A stretch of DNA of 64,000 nucleotides from a virus, in the IMG/VR virus record IMGVR_UViG_3300008963_000003, positions 1 to 64,000 of that record, one strand, 5' to 3'. The notes beneath the pieces are model-generated. The model ran no database searches. It was not told where the DNA came from and saw only the letters and a program-made list of their open reading frames with translations. The position numbers and the translations under genes are program-made. Positions 28,741-36,732 of this stretch are shown piece after piece. Position 1 is the stretch's first letter, and each line of letters begins with the position of its first letter.

Positions 28741-29175
28741 ATGAGTTGGACGTATCAAGGTCAAAAAATTGACAGTATTCCAGAAGAATACGAAGGATTT
28801 GTATACTTGATAACAAACCTTTCTGATAATCGCAAGTACATAGGCAAAAAATTAGCAAAATTTAAAACTTCTAAACCACCACTTAAAGGCAAAAAGAATA
28901 GAAGAAAAGGCAAAAAAGAATCTGATTGGCGCGATTATTGGGGTTCATCTGAACAACTTAATCGAGATGTTGAAAAACTAGGCGAAAAAAATTTTACTAG
29001 AGAAATACTTTATTTTTGTACATCTAGAGCAGAAATGAGTTATTTAGAAGCCAAAGAACAGTTCGACAGGCGTGTTTTAGAATCAGATGAATACTACAAC
29101 GGCATTATTAACGTAAGAGTAGGCAAATCAAAGACTCTTGTAGAGGCACTTCAAAACAGAAACAAGGCTATATAA
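28741..29175 (+). CDS. GIY-YIG-like putative endonuclease, 144 aa
   Basis: The sequence contains a GIY-YIG-type signature near residues 21-40: FVYLITNLSDNRKYIGKK, with VYL in place of GIY and YIG conserved. A basic Lys-rich insertion follows (KGKKNRRKGKK), then DYWGSSEQL near 63 and a conserved Glu in SYLEAKEQF near 102. This fits a small nuclease family widely carried by T4-like marine phages, not a full homing endonuclease with a DNA-binding arm. It follows the gp46 operon by 19 bp and directly precedes the hairpin-rich non-coding region. That adjacency is worth noting, since GIY-YIG enzymes are often intron-linked. Cleavage activity is not proven from sequence. Confidence 0.7.
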   Translation: MSWTYQGQKIDSIPEEYEGFVYLITNLSDNRKYIGKKLAKFKTSKPPLKGKKNRRKGKKESDWRDYWGSSEQLNRDVEKLGEKNFTREILYFCTSRAEMSYLEAKEQFDRRVLESDEYYNGIINVRVGKSKTLVEALQNRNKAI

Positions 29176-29472
29176 CGGACAATATTGACTCCATGTCCTT
29201 CAAAATCCAGCCGAGGTAATGCTCGTAGCCGGTGGTGTGAAGAGTCCGCGTGAAGAAGTATACGATAGGCTTTAAAAGATTGTGGCTCTGAGAAAAAGCA
29301 ACCACAAAGGTAACTGTTTTCGCTTGGTAGGGAACGTGTGCCTTCCGTTGATATGACGAAGCTTGAGTAGGGGGATACCGGTCAACCGCCTCCGACAAAA
29401 TGTTTTTTACATATGCATTTTGAATCTCATTTACCAAGTGTGCGAAAGCAACTCGAATGATGTTCTTTTGTC

Positions 29473-29496
29473 ACTTCGCCCGGCAACGGGCGAAGT
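29473..29496 (+). other. Perfect 10-bp hairpin with GNRA (GCAA) loop
   Basis: ACTTCGCCCG, loop GCAA, CGGGCGAAGT. The stem is unusually GC-rich for this genome. The GNRA loop exists only on the plus strand. No T-run follows, so it is not a simple terminator; more likely it is a folded RNA domain or processing site. Confidence 0.7.
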
Positions 29497-29526
29497 ATGA
29501 CTACACAATCTGAATGATATTATACA

Positions 29527-29560
29527 CATATGATACTGCTTCGCAGTACCATATGCTTTT
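29527..29560 (+). terminator. Rho-independent terminator-like hairpin
   Basis: CATATG (29527-29532) and TACTGC (29534-29539) pair with GCAGTA and CATATG (29543-29555), with one mismatch and a TTC loop. CTTTTAT follows, so it can end plus-strand transcripts leaving the structured region. Confidence 0.6.
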
Positions 29561-29602
29561 ATACGTTGAATACGTTGTCTTTCTTCATCAAAATAAAATA
29601 AT

Positions 29603-29647
29603 GTGATTGAGCGACAGCGACAATCACAAGTGAGCTTTAGCTCACTT
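29603..29647 (+). other. Two adjacent hairpins before the late promoter
   Basis: GTGATTG (29603-29609) pairs with CAATCAC (29621-29627). Immediately next, AAGTGAGC (29628-29635) pairs with GCTCACTT (29640-29647) around a TTTA loop. The second stem ends two bases before the TATAAATA box, so it lies upstream of that transcription start. It may end upstream readthrough or be a protein site. Confidence 0.55.
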
Positions 29648-29649
29648 CA

Positions 29650-29657
29650 TATAAATA
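29650..29657 (+). promoter_or_regulatory. T4 late promoter box TATAAATA (exact consensus)
   Basis: TATAAATA at 29650-29657, 24 nt before the ATG at 29682. Exact match to the T4 late consensus. Expected transcript begins near 29664. Confidence 0.75.
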
Positions 29658-29681
29658 ACTTACATTGCTGGAAACATTCTG

Positions 29682-30887
29682 ATGAAATTACAAGAATTAT
29701 TAATTGAAAACACTGAAACTCCTGAGTTGACTTTGCAGAGATTTAATCCTGATCTTGATGCAAGTATTATAGGACAAGTGAACGACTCTGATAGATTTTT
29801 GGTTAGAGCCGGTGGTGAAGTGTTTAGATTTGACAATGAATCTGATGCAGAACGATTTGAAAGAAGATACAATCGTGGAGGAAGCGAAACAAGAACTAGA
29901 CTGGTTAACAGCAACAATATTCGATCTAAAAGAATCAACATAGCACAGAAATTCAGCAGTGCATGGAAAGGTCTTGAGGATGTGCCTGCAAACAAACGCA
30001 GTTCTGTTAGACGCTTTGTAAACGGATTTGCTGATATTCCTGGTGTTAAGTTGATGGGTAGAATATTTGAAGCAATGGGATTTTCATATCTGTTGTTGGA
30101 AACTCATGCCTACAACGTGGCTTACTTTCAAGATCAAGCAGAAATAGGACCAGAGGCTGGCGGAATGAGTCAACAAGAAGCAGCTGATCACATTATTGCA
30201 GCACAGGCCAGTCTAGGTGCACAAATTACTACGTTATTGCTTGTGTCTCTTAGCAGCGGAATGCGCAAAGTTCGTCAACTTATAACTGGCGTTAGATGGG
30301 GTGTAAGAGCAATACAAGGAACTGCCGCAGCCACTGGCGTAGGTTTTTTTCCTGCGATAGTTAGCATGATTGTCACTGAAGCAGGATTTCTGCTTGCTCA
30401 GTACATGTTAACACGTCCCAGTGTTCAAAGAGCTCTTACAGAGTGGTTGGTTGAATACATGAGCAACAGTGTATTAAGAACAGTGTTAGAAGGCATGGCA
30501 AGTATCACTGGCACTGGACTAAGAGCAGCCAATGCAGCACTGGACAGTGTAACTGATGGGGCTGTGGGCATGGATGAATTGTTGAACCGCGGAGGATTCA
30601 CTGAACAACAAAGATCCACGCCTGCTGGCAATGCCTATGCCAGCAGTGAATGGGCCAAGTTGACTTTTCAAAACAGTTTGTTTCCTGAAGGCACTGCCAG
30701 TCAGTTGGTGGAATATATTCCACCAGGGCAGAGAGAAAGACTGATTTTAAACAAAATGAATTTAACTCAAGCACCTGGTGCTCAAAGTTCTCAGGATCAA
30801 ATCGGTGGTACAGGTGCCACCGCGCCTGGCGACGCAGGCGACGGAACCAGAGGAACTGTAGGACAGCCTTCTGCTGAAATTGATTAA
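29682..30887 (+). CDS. Unknown late virion-type protein with capsid-targeting-like N-terminus, 401 aa
   Basis: No family is recognised with confidence. The N-terminus, MKLQELLIENTE, resembles the T4 capsid-targeting sequence (MKTYQEF-type) that is removed by gp21, which would suggest an internal head protein. Residues about 100-250 include hydrophobic, Gly/Ala-rich helices (for example FSYLLLETHAYNVAYFQ, ITTLLLVSLSSGM and GVGFFPAIVSMIVTEAGFLL) that could insert into membranes. The C-terminal 50 residues are Gly/Gln/Ala-rich and probably disordered. The gene has its own exact late promoter and faces the gp26 pair tail-to-tail; the two stops share TTAA at 30884-30887. A packaged, ejected protein is my inference; a tail component is the alternative. 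Confidence 0.6.
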   Translation: MKLQELLIENTETPELTLQRFNPDLDASIIGQVNDSDRFLVRAGGEVFRFDNESDAERFERRYNRGGSETRTRLVNSNNIRSKRINIAQKFSSAWKGLEDVPANKRSSVRRFVNGFADIPGVKLMGRIFEAMGFSYLLLETHAYNVAYFQDQAEIGPEAGGMSQQEAADHIIAAQASLGAQITTLLLVSLSSGMRKVRQLITGVRWGVRAIQGTAAATGVGFFPAIVSMIVTEAGFLLAQYMLTRPSVQRALTEWLVEYMSNSVLRTVLEGMASITGTGLRAANAALDSVTDGAVGMDELLNRGGFTEQQRSTPAGNAYASSEWAKLTFQNSLFPEGTASQLVEYIPPGQRERLILNKMNLTQAPGAQSSQDQIGGTGATAPGDAGDGTRGTVGQPSAEID

Positions 30888-31105
30888 ATTAAAGGCATTT
30901 TTGCATTCTTGGTATTTTCGATATTGTCTTTGATTATTTTTCTCATGATCTCTTGATCTTCAATGTCTGTGTCATATAACAAATCATGATAATTTACGCC
31001 GCCACGCATGTACCAACACACTCGGTACAGCATATCTTTCAATTGCTTGATGTTGTTTTCTAAATCATCGGCCAGTGAGTTAATTTCATCGTCGTCGAGA
31101 CTCAC
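30884..31105 (-). CDS. Small baseplate-hub/tape-measure assembly protein (gp51-like), 73 aa
   Basis: This small helical protein starts at GTG overlapping the gp26 stop (TAGTG). It contains an acidic N-terminal coiled helix (SLDDDEINSLADDLENN) followed by a conserved-looking block VCWYMRGGVNYHDLLYDTD. In marine T4-like phages a short protein of this pattern follows gp26 and is often labelled gp51 or hub assembly catalyst, though it is much shorter than T4 gp51 (249 aa). Coupling to gp26 and its location beside the tape measure also recall the small tail-assembly chaperones of other phages. The exact role is inferred. Confidence 0.6.
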   Translation of the reverse strand: MSLDDDEINSLADDLENNIKQLKDMLYRVCWYMRGGVNYHDLLYDTDIEDQEIMRKIIKDNIENTKNAKMPLI

Positions 31106-31947
31106 TAGCCTTTGCCGAAAAAATCAGTTTGATCCAATGAAACATTCATATCGTATTCTTTGTTGCATCCGCCGCATACCACAGTTTGTTTTGGTATTTT
31201 CCATTTAGCAGCTTCATCGTCGATGTGATTTTTCAATTCACTGAACAAAGATCTATCACTGCTGTTGAGGAAATCAATTATTTCTTCGCGATTGGATTCA
31301 ATTTCGCCGTTGATTTCGACACTGACTACACTGAGCATAATGGCATTAAGCGCCATTCTTGCAATTTTATCCAAACACTGATCTACAAATTGATTTTTTT
31401 CTTCTTCGTTTTCAATTTTTGGCGCTTGAATTCTCAGTGCACGCTGTAATGTTACACTTTCTTTTTGTATTTCAGTATATTCTCTATAGGTCAATGGTCT
31501 TATTTTAAATTTGAAATCGTCAATTACTACAGTGTCATTGAAACTTAAACTGTTAAAATAATCAATAAATTTTTGCAACTCAAGATCGTATTGATTGTGT
31601 TCACCACAGTGTTTGCATTTGGATTGAATATTCATATGAGGTCCATAACTGGCCAATCTCATTGACATCAAAATTGTGTCCACGTCCAGTGTTACTAAAC
31701 TCCATGGATCGTTTATACTGGGTATACAACTTTTAATATTTTCAGCAGTGGCATTGCCGTTAATCAAAGCATCAGGTGTTTTATAAAGTATTTCATCATT
31801 GGCTGTCATGCTGAACACTGGCAATTCATAAGCTGTATCATTGTGCAATACACCAGAATTGTAAAATTTTCCTTCGCTGGGCAAATTGATATAAATTTTT
31901 GGTTGTCTTTTGTATTTTTTAAGTGGACTTTCTTTTGTGCTTTCCAT
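31105..31947 (-). CDS. 26: Baseplate hub subunit gp26
   Basis: This 280-aa protein has the marine gp26 start (YINLPSEGKFYNSGVL near residue 19), then LPVFSMTANDEILYKTPDAL near 42, typical of the family. Two CxxC pairs, CKHC near residue 112 and CGGC near 260, probably bind one zinc ion. gp26 belongs to the hub assembly pathway that loads the tape measure and hub in T4. It is read leftward from an AATAAATA late box (31981-31988), with AGGAA before the ATG, and shares the intergenic region with the rightward tape measure gene. It is longer than T4 gp26 (208 aa), consistent with marine members. Confidence 0.8.
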   Translation of the reverse strand: MESTKESPLKKYKRQPKIYINLPSEGKFYNSGVLHNDTAYELPVFSMTANDEILYKTPDALINGNATAENIKSCIPSINDPWSLVTLDVDTILMSMRLASYGPHMNIQSKCKHCGEHNQYDLELQKFIDYFNSLSFNDTVVIDDFKFKIRPLTYREYTEIQKESVTLQRALRIQAPKIENEEEKNQFVDQCLDKIARMALNAIMLSVVSVEINGEIESNREEIIDFLNSSDRSLFSELKNHIDDEAAKWKIPKQTVVCGGCNKEYDMNVSLDQTDFFGKG

Positions 31948-31961
31948 TGCTGATTCCTATA

Positions 31962-31969
31962 GATAAATA
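31962..31969 (+). promoter_or_regulatory. Late promoter box GATAAATA for tape measure unit
   Basis: GATAAATA 44 nt before the TTG start at 32014. Reads rightward toward gp29 and the head genes, and faces the leftward box at 31981-31988. Confidence 0.6.
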
Positions 31970-31980
31970 TAATGTACTAA

Positions 31981-31988
31981 TATTTATT
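31981..31988 (-). promoter_or_regulatory. Late promoter box AATAAATA for gp26
   Basis: The minus strand reads AATAAATA then TTAGTAC. Predicted start is near 31974, about 27 nt before the gp26 ATG. It overlaps the start region of the opposing rightward promoter. Confidence 0.5.
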
Positions 31989-32013
31989 TGAGCAATTAAA
32001 CTGGAGTTTTAAT

Positions 32014-34095
32014 TTGGCAGACGATGATTTAATAAACAGTCTAAGAAGTGGTGCTGGATTTTTAGGAAATGTATTCAGCGATACTGCTAAAACTGCTGTG
32101 GGTTTTGCAGGTAACCTTCTCAGTGGCAGTCAAAAACTCAGCGACTACGGTGAAGCAATTGAATCAAACACCAAACTGTTTGGAGCATTAAATAAAACCA
32201 TAAATGGTTTGATAAAATTTGCCGAAGGCAGTTTAGAAGAATATCAAACACTCAGCGGCATTGGTGCCAGCTTTGGCAAAGAAATGTCAAATATTAAAAT
32301 TTCAGCAGCACAAATGGGACTCACAGTTGAGGAAATGACAGAAGTCTTGCAAAACAACATGGACTCATTGAGTGCATTTGGTGGCACAACCAATGATGCT
32401 ATTGCTAGATTTAGAGATTTTAGCAGCGCAGTGTTAGACAGTGAAGTAGGATCTAGATTAAGACGTTTAGGATTTACTGTAACTGACATCAATGAAACTC
32501 TAGCACTGTATCAAGAAATTGCTATGCAAGATGGCAATGCAACTAGAATGAGTGAACAACAGCGCCAGCAGTCAGCTGAAGAGTTAGCAACTGAATTAGA
32601 TAAACTTAGCAAACTCACAGGAAAACAAAGAGAACAAATTGCTGATGAAATGAGAGAACGCAGAAGACAAGGTGATGTACAAGCGTTTTTAATGGGCCGA
32701 ACTGGTGAAGAACAACAGGCATTTATACAGAATCTTGCAGAAATTGAAAGCACACTGGGAAAAGATGCAGCAGATCTATTTGTAGACATGGCTGTAAGAG
32801 GAGCACCTACTACTGAAGCAACAAGAAATGCAATGTTGGCTTTAGGACCAGCAGCAGAAGAATTAGCACAAGGCGCTCAAGCATTTACTGCTGGCAACAT
32901 GGCCAATTTTGATAGCAGTATACAAGCAGCAACAGCTAGTGCAGTGGATTATTTGCAAACCGAAGAAGCTCGTACTGTTGCAATGCTAGGTGATATGAAT
33001 ACTGTCAGTGGCGCTTATGCTGATATGTATGAAAGCATGTACGGTTTTATGAACAGAATCGAAGGTGCAGCGCAAGAAGGCGAAAGCGCAGGCGCAGCGT
33101 TGGCAAGAATGAATGCCAACATTGAAGCAGAACAAAGAACACAAAAATTAGATCAAGCCAATAATCTTTTAGACCAAACTATTGCTATGCAGGAAACAGT
33201 TAGAGATTTTGTTGTAGAAATACAAAGAAACACACTAGATAATCTCGAAGACATGGGAACAGAAGCAATACAAAGAGTCAGGGATGCATTACCTGACAGC
33301 CAAACAATGGCCAGCGAAATAGGATCAGCTGTTAACAGTTTATTAACCGAAGTAGAAAGTTCTGTTTATAACCAACCTTTTGAAAATTCTATTTTTCAAA
33401 ATGCTGAATTTTCCGGTGATGGTATTCTCACAGCTGAGGATCTTGCTAACGAAAGCACTGACACAAGAGACCTTATGTCTGAATCGTATCAAAACGTAGA
33501 TTTAGGTTTACAAAATAGTTTTCAAGAAACTAGAGATGAAATTGAACGTCTCGCCAACGAATTAGATACAAGAATCAGTCAAGGTGTTGAAGCGGAAATT
33601 GCAGAAACGCAACAACAATTAGAAAATGCTCAATCAACATTGGACAATCTTGTTGAACTTCAAAGAGCTATGATTAGAAATGCACAATCACCATTTGCTG
33701 GCGGATTTGCTGATGGTGGATTTATACCCGAAGGCAGTGTCGGACTGGTCGGCGAAGCAGGACCAGAATTTATATCCGGTCCTGCTGACATTCTAAGTTC
33801 TCAGTCATCTCAATCAGTAATGGAATTTATGAATAGCATGGCAAGTATCAATAGACAAGCTGCGTTTAATGCAGAAACTGCTGTTCAAACACCTACTCAG
33901 GAACAATTAGAAAACATAAGTAACACTAGCGAATTAAACGAACTTATGAAAATGTTAAGTGGTAATTTTAAAAATATGAATGTAATTTTAAACAAAATGT
34001 TAAATGTAGAAAATCAAATTGCAGAAACAAATAGAAGACAATATAAAGCTACTAGAGGTTTAAATGGAAATCTTCTAAAAGGAGTAGGAGTATAA
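32014..34095 (+). CDS. 29: Tail tape measure protein (gp29)
   Basis: This 693-aa protein sets tail length. It is mostly helical with coiled-coil blocks (Gln/Glu/Ala-rich) at about 170-400 and 480-560. A Gly-rich motif near residue 565 reads FADGGFIPEGSVGLVGEAGP, the FxxGGxIxxGxxGLVGExGPE signature seen in tape measure proteins of many phages, followed by EFISGPADIL. The start is TTG with GGAG upstream. By the usual 0.15 nm per residue rule, a tail of about 100 nm is expected. It directly precedes the portal gene, only one base away, which is not the T4 order. T4 gp29 is 590 aa. Confidence 0.8.
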   Translation: MADDDLINSLRSGAGFLGNVFSDTAKTAVGFAGNLLSGSQKLSDYGEAIESNTKLFGALNKTINGLIKFAEGSLEEYQTLSGIGASFGKEMSNIKISAAQMGLTVEEMTEVLQNNMDSLSAFGGTTNDAIARFRDFSSAVLDSEVGSRLRRLGFTVTDINETLALYQEIAMQDGNATRMSEQQRQQSAEELATELDKLSKLTGKQREQIADEMRERRRQGDVQAFLMGRTGEEQQAFIQNLAEIESTLGKDAADLFVDMAVRGAPTTEATRNAMLALGPAAEELAQGAQAFTAGNMANFDSSIQAATASAVDYLQTEEARTVAMLGDMNTVSGAYADMYESMYGFMNRIEGAAQEGESAGAALARMNANIEAEQRTQKLDQANNLLDQTIAMQETVRDFVVEIQRNTLDNLEDMGTEAIQRVRDALPDSQTMASEIGSAVNSLLTEVESSVYNQPFENSIFQNAEFSGDGILTAEDLANESTDTRDLMSESYQNVDLGLQNSFQETRDEIERLANELDTRISQGVEAEIAETQQQLENAQSTLDNLVELQRAMIRNAQSPFAGGFADGGFIPEGSVGLVGEAGPEFISGPADILSSQSSQSVMEFMNSMASINRQAAFNAETAVQTPTQEQLENISNTSELNELMKMLSGNFKNMNVILNKMLNVENQIAETNRRQYKATRGLNGNLLKGVGV

Positions 34096-34096
34096 T

Positions 34097-35854
34097 ATGA
34101 GTTGGAAAAGATATTTTACTCCGGTGTCTACACAGGGTAACACCAATGGAAGCTACAGTCCTTTCAGCGGCAGAAACATCGGCAGTGCAGGTCCAGCATC
34201 AACAAACTACAGCAGTCATTTGCCTGATGTGTATGTAGGATCTCCAAATAGAATTGAAAGATATAATCAATACAATACCATGGACAGTGACAGCGAAGTA
34301 AATGCTGCACTGGATATTTTAGGTGAATTTACATCACAGCAAAATAAACAAAATGATACAAATTTTACAATTGATTTTAAAAAAGAAGCTACCAATGTTG
34401 AAGTTAAAATTATCGGCGAGTATTTAAAAAAATGGTGTAAATTAAACGACTTTAACACAAGAATGTTTCGCATACTTAGAAATGCATTCAAATACGGCGA
34501 CCAATTTTTTATAAGAGATCCTGAAACATATAAATGGTTTCATGTTGATCCCAGTCAAGTAACTAAAATTATAGTAAATGAAAGTGAAGGTAAAAAGCCT
34601 GAGCAATATGTAATTACCAATCTTAATTTTGCATTTGACGATCTTGAAGCTACACCAGTGAACACTACTAACAGCTACGGCCCGGGCGGAACTATCGGGC
34701 CAGGTTATCAAACTGTGAACCAGCAGTCAATGACAGGTAACAGTACGCCAGCAGCTGGTACTTCGAGATTTGAAAAAGGCGAACAAGAAACATATGTAGA
34801 TGCAAATAATGTAATTCACATATCAATGAGTGAAGGGTTAGATCAAAATTATCCATTTGGTAATTCACTTTTAGAAACAGTATTTAAAGTATATAAACAA
34901 AAAGAATTACTTGAAGATGCAATCATTATCTACCGCGTACAGCGTGCGCCTGAGCGCAGAGTATTTTACGTTGATGTAGGTAACATGCCATCTCACCTTG
35001 CAATGCAGTTTGTAGAAAGAGTAAAAACTGAAATACATCAAAGACGTATACCAAGCAAAACCGGCGGCGGCCAAAATGTTGTAGACAGTTCATATAATCC
35101 TTTGTCAATTAACGAAGATTACTTTTTCCCGCAAACTGCGGAAGGTAGAGGTTCTAAAGTTGAAACACTTCCAGGCGGAACAAATCTTGGAGAAATTGAT
35201 GACCTACGATACTTTACTAATAAGCTGGTACGCGGATTGCGTATCCCAAGTTCATACTTACCAACTGGAGCAGATGACGGTGCTAGTCAATATAATGACG
35301 GACGTGTGGGCACCGCTTATATTCAAGAGCTTAGATTTAACAACTATTGCCAACGTTTGCAATCCTTAGTTGAAGAAGTTTTTAACAGTGAATTTAAACT
35401 TTATTTGAAAAAGTCAGGTGCTAATCTCGACTTTTCTATGTTTGATCTAAAACTTACACCTCCGCAAAATTTTGCTGCATATAGACAAGCTGAATTGGAC
35501 AACAATAGAATAGGAACATTTTCACAAATGCAAGCCATTCCATTTATGAGTAACAGATTTGCTATGAAACGATTCCTTGGTTTAACTGAAGAAGAAATTG
35601 CAGAAAATGAAAGACTATGGCGAGAAGAAAATGAAGAAACGCTGGAAGTACCCAGTGATGCAGGTGGAGAAATGCGCGGCGCAGGTCTTTCAGGTGCTGG
35701 ACTTGAAAGTGATGTTACTGGACTTGAAGGAGAATTACCAGATGAAAATGTTCAAGGAGATATAGTTGACGGCGAACCTCCGGAAACTAATACAGGAACA
35801 CAACTCGGCGCCGGTGATCTTGGTGCCGGACCCGAAACTTCGCAAACGATATAA
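34097..35854 (+). CDS. 20: Portal vertex protein gp20
   Basis: gp20 forms the dodecameric portal that starts prohead assembly, is the DNA entry channel and joins the neck. The 585-aa sequence shows the marine gp20 core: the N-terminal RNIGSAGPASTNYS region, RIERYNQYNTMDSDSEVNAA near 54, FGNSLLETVFKVYKQKELLE near 254 and VQRAPERRVFYVDVGNMP near 280. GTAYIQELRFNNYCQRLQSL near 396 is also conserved. The last 80 residues are Gly/Glu-rich and probably flexible. It is slightly longer than T4 gp20 (524 aa). The TAA stop lies inside the TATAAATA late box of the next gene. Confidence 0.93.
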   Translation: MSWKRYFTPVSTQGNTNGSYSPFSGRNIGSAGPASTNYSSHLPDVYVGSPNRIERYNQYNTMDSDSEVNAALDILGEFTSQQNKQNDTNFTIDFKKEATNVEVKIIGEYLKKWCKLNDFNTRMFRILRNAFKYGDQFFIRDPETYKWFHVDPSQVTKIIVNESEGKKPEQYVITNLNFAFDDLEATPVNTTNSYGPGGTIGPGYQTVNQQSMTGNSTPAAGTSRFEKGEQETYVDANNVIHISMSEGLDQNYPFGNSLLETVFKVYKQKELLEDAIIIYRVQRAPERRVFYVDVGNMPSHLAMQFVERVKTEIHQRRIPSKTGGGQNVVDSSYNPLSINEDYFFPQTAEGRGSKVETLPGGTNLGEIDDLRYFTNKLVRGLRIPSSYLPTGADDGASQYNDGRVGTAYIQELRFNNYCQRLQSLVEEVFNSEFKLYLKKSGANLDFSMFDLKLTPPQNFAAYRQAELDNNRIGTFSQMQAIPFMSNRFAMKRFLGLTEEEIAENERLWREENEETLEVPSDAGGEMRGAGLSGAGLESDVTGLEGELPDENVQGDIVDGEPPETNTGTQLGAGDLGAGPETSQTI

Positions 35855-35857
35855 ATA
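35850..35857 (+). promoter_or_regulatory. T4 late promoter box TATAAATA overlapping the gp20 stop
   Basis: TATAAATA spans the gp20 stop (35852-35854). It lies five bases before the gp67-like ATG at 35863, so transcripts from it would start at or beyond that ATG. It more plausibly serves the downstream genes at 36124 and beyond, or is a chance product of the stop context. Confidence 0.45.
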
Positions 35858-35862
35858 TACAC

Positions 35863-36120
35863 ATGCTACTTAGAGAACTTTTTTATTTTGACAAAGACAC
35901 AATGGAACCGGAAGAAGATGACTTCTACGAACCAAATGATGATGAGTCTGTAATAAATGTCAATGACACTAGAAAGACCAAATTGTCTTTAAAGGATATT
36001 AATCGTGCTAGAAAATCCAGTGACATGTCAAAAAAAGTAAAACAAGAAGAATTAGAATTTGTAAGACAAATGTACGGAATAACCGGCATGGCCCAGCAAG
36101 CAACACAACAAGGTTTTTAA
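35863..36120 (+). CDS. 67: Prohead core protein, gp67-like, 85 aa
   Basis: This small acidic-then-basic protein lies between portal and protease, the place of T4 gene 67, whose product is a prohead core component cleaved by gp21. It starts MLLRELFYFDKDTMEPEEDD, a conserved N-terminus in marine T4-like phages as I recall. The middle is Lys/Arg-rich (KTKLSLKDINRARKSSDMSK) and the end reads ELEFVRQMYGITG. The start MLLREL-x-YF loosely resembles other head-targeted N-termini here. Length is close to T4 gp67 (80 aa). Assignment rests on position, size and composition. Confidence 0.65.
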   Translation: MLLRELFYFDKDTMEPEEDDFYEPNDDESVINVNDTRKTKLSLKDINRARKSSDMSKKVKQEELEFVRQMYGITGMAQQATQQGF

Positions 36121-36123
36121 ACA

Positions 36124-36732
36124 ATGTCGGAAAAAGTTGCTTTTGTATTAGGCAATGGTGTTAGTCGAAAGAGCATCAATCCTCAAGACTTAAAAAAACA
36201 TGGAACAGTTTACGGATGCAATGCTCTCTATAGATCCTTTTCGCCTGATTATCTAATAGCAGTTGATACTAAAATGATAAGTGAAATTGTAGATTCGCAA
36301 TACCATTTAACTCATTCTGTTTGGACTAATCCAAACAAATACACTGAAAAAATAAAAGAAATAAATTTGTTTAGACCGAGCAAGGGCTGGAGTAGCGGAC
36401 CAACAGCATTATGGTTAGCTAGCAATCACGGTTATGATACTATCTATATTTTAGGCTTTGATTATGTTGGTCTTGGCAAAAAACACGAATATGTAAATAA
36501 CATTTATTCTGATACAAAAAATTATAAAAAACAGAATGATAGAGCTACTTACTATGGTAATTGGTCTAGGCAAACTGACATGTGTATTAAAAAATTTCCT
36601 AAAACTAAATACATCAGATTACTAGGAGATATAGATTTTATACCCGAACAGTTAAAAACAGTATCTAATTTAACTCACGAATCAATAGAAATTTTTGCAA
36701 AAAAATTTGGTATAAAACCTATAAAATCATAA
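36124..36732 (+). CDS. DUF115/MptE-like enzyme, possible glycosyltransferase, 202 aa
   Basis: The N-terminus shows a Rossmann-like opening, FVLGNGVSRKSINPQDLK (residues 7-24), followed by YGCNALYRSFSPDYLIAVD. A second conserved region, GWSSGPTALWLASNHGYDTI with LGFDYVG, lies near 82-120. This is the pattern of the DUF115 / MptE-like family, related to flagellin Maf and some sialyltransferases and pterin enzymes. The substrate is unknown; virion glycan or lipid modification is a reasonable guess. It sits between gp67-like and the acidic scaffold, where T4 has no such gene, and is followed by a hairpin. It looks like an inserted accessory gene within the head operon. Confidence 0.6.
   Translation: MSEKVAFVLGNGVSRKSINPQDLKKHGTVYGCNALYRSFSPDYLIAVDTKMISEIVDSQYHLTHSVWTNPNKYTEKIKEINLFRPSKGWSSGPTALWLASNHGYDTIYILGFDYVGLGKKHEYVNNIYSDTKNYKKQNDRATYYGNWSRQTDMCIKKFPKTKYIRLLGDIDFIPEQLKTVSNLTHESIEIFAKKFGIKPIKS

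Larger units (their letters stand above)
29176..29640 (+). ncRNA. Candidate structured non-coding RNA / hairpin-dense intergenic region
   Basis: About 465 bp without a convincing gene, richer in G and C than its surroundings. A nested stem is formed by 29187-29190 with 29243-29246, 29198-29202 with 29238-29242, and 29212-29215 with 29222-29225 (loop GTAATG). Then come TTGTGG (29280-29285) with CCACAA (29302-29307) and GGTAGG with CCTTCC (29326-29346, one mismatch). A perfect 10-bp stem with a GCAA tetraloop lies at 29473-29496. GNRA loop polarity and the T-run after the 29527-29555 hairpin favour the plus strand. I could not match it to tmRNA, RNase P RNA, tRNA or a group I intron by eye. It could be read from the gp46 operon or from an unseen promoter. 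Confidence 0.5.

Noticed and set aside
29168-29437. 89-aa minus-strand frame over the hairpin region
   Set aside because: No ribosome site, opposite to both neighbours, and it overlays paired stems; more likely a chance frame through structured RNA.
29176-29640. tRNA, tmRNA, RNase P RNA or group I intron in this region
   Set aside because: No T-loop GTTCGA with acceptor stem, no tmRNA ends, no RNase P core pairing and no P3/P7 intron core seen by eye. A covariance search would be decisive.
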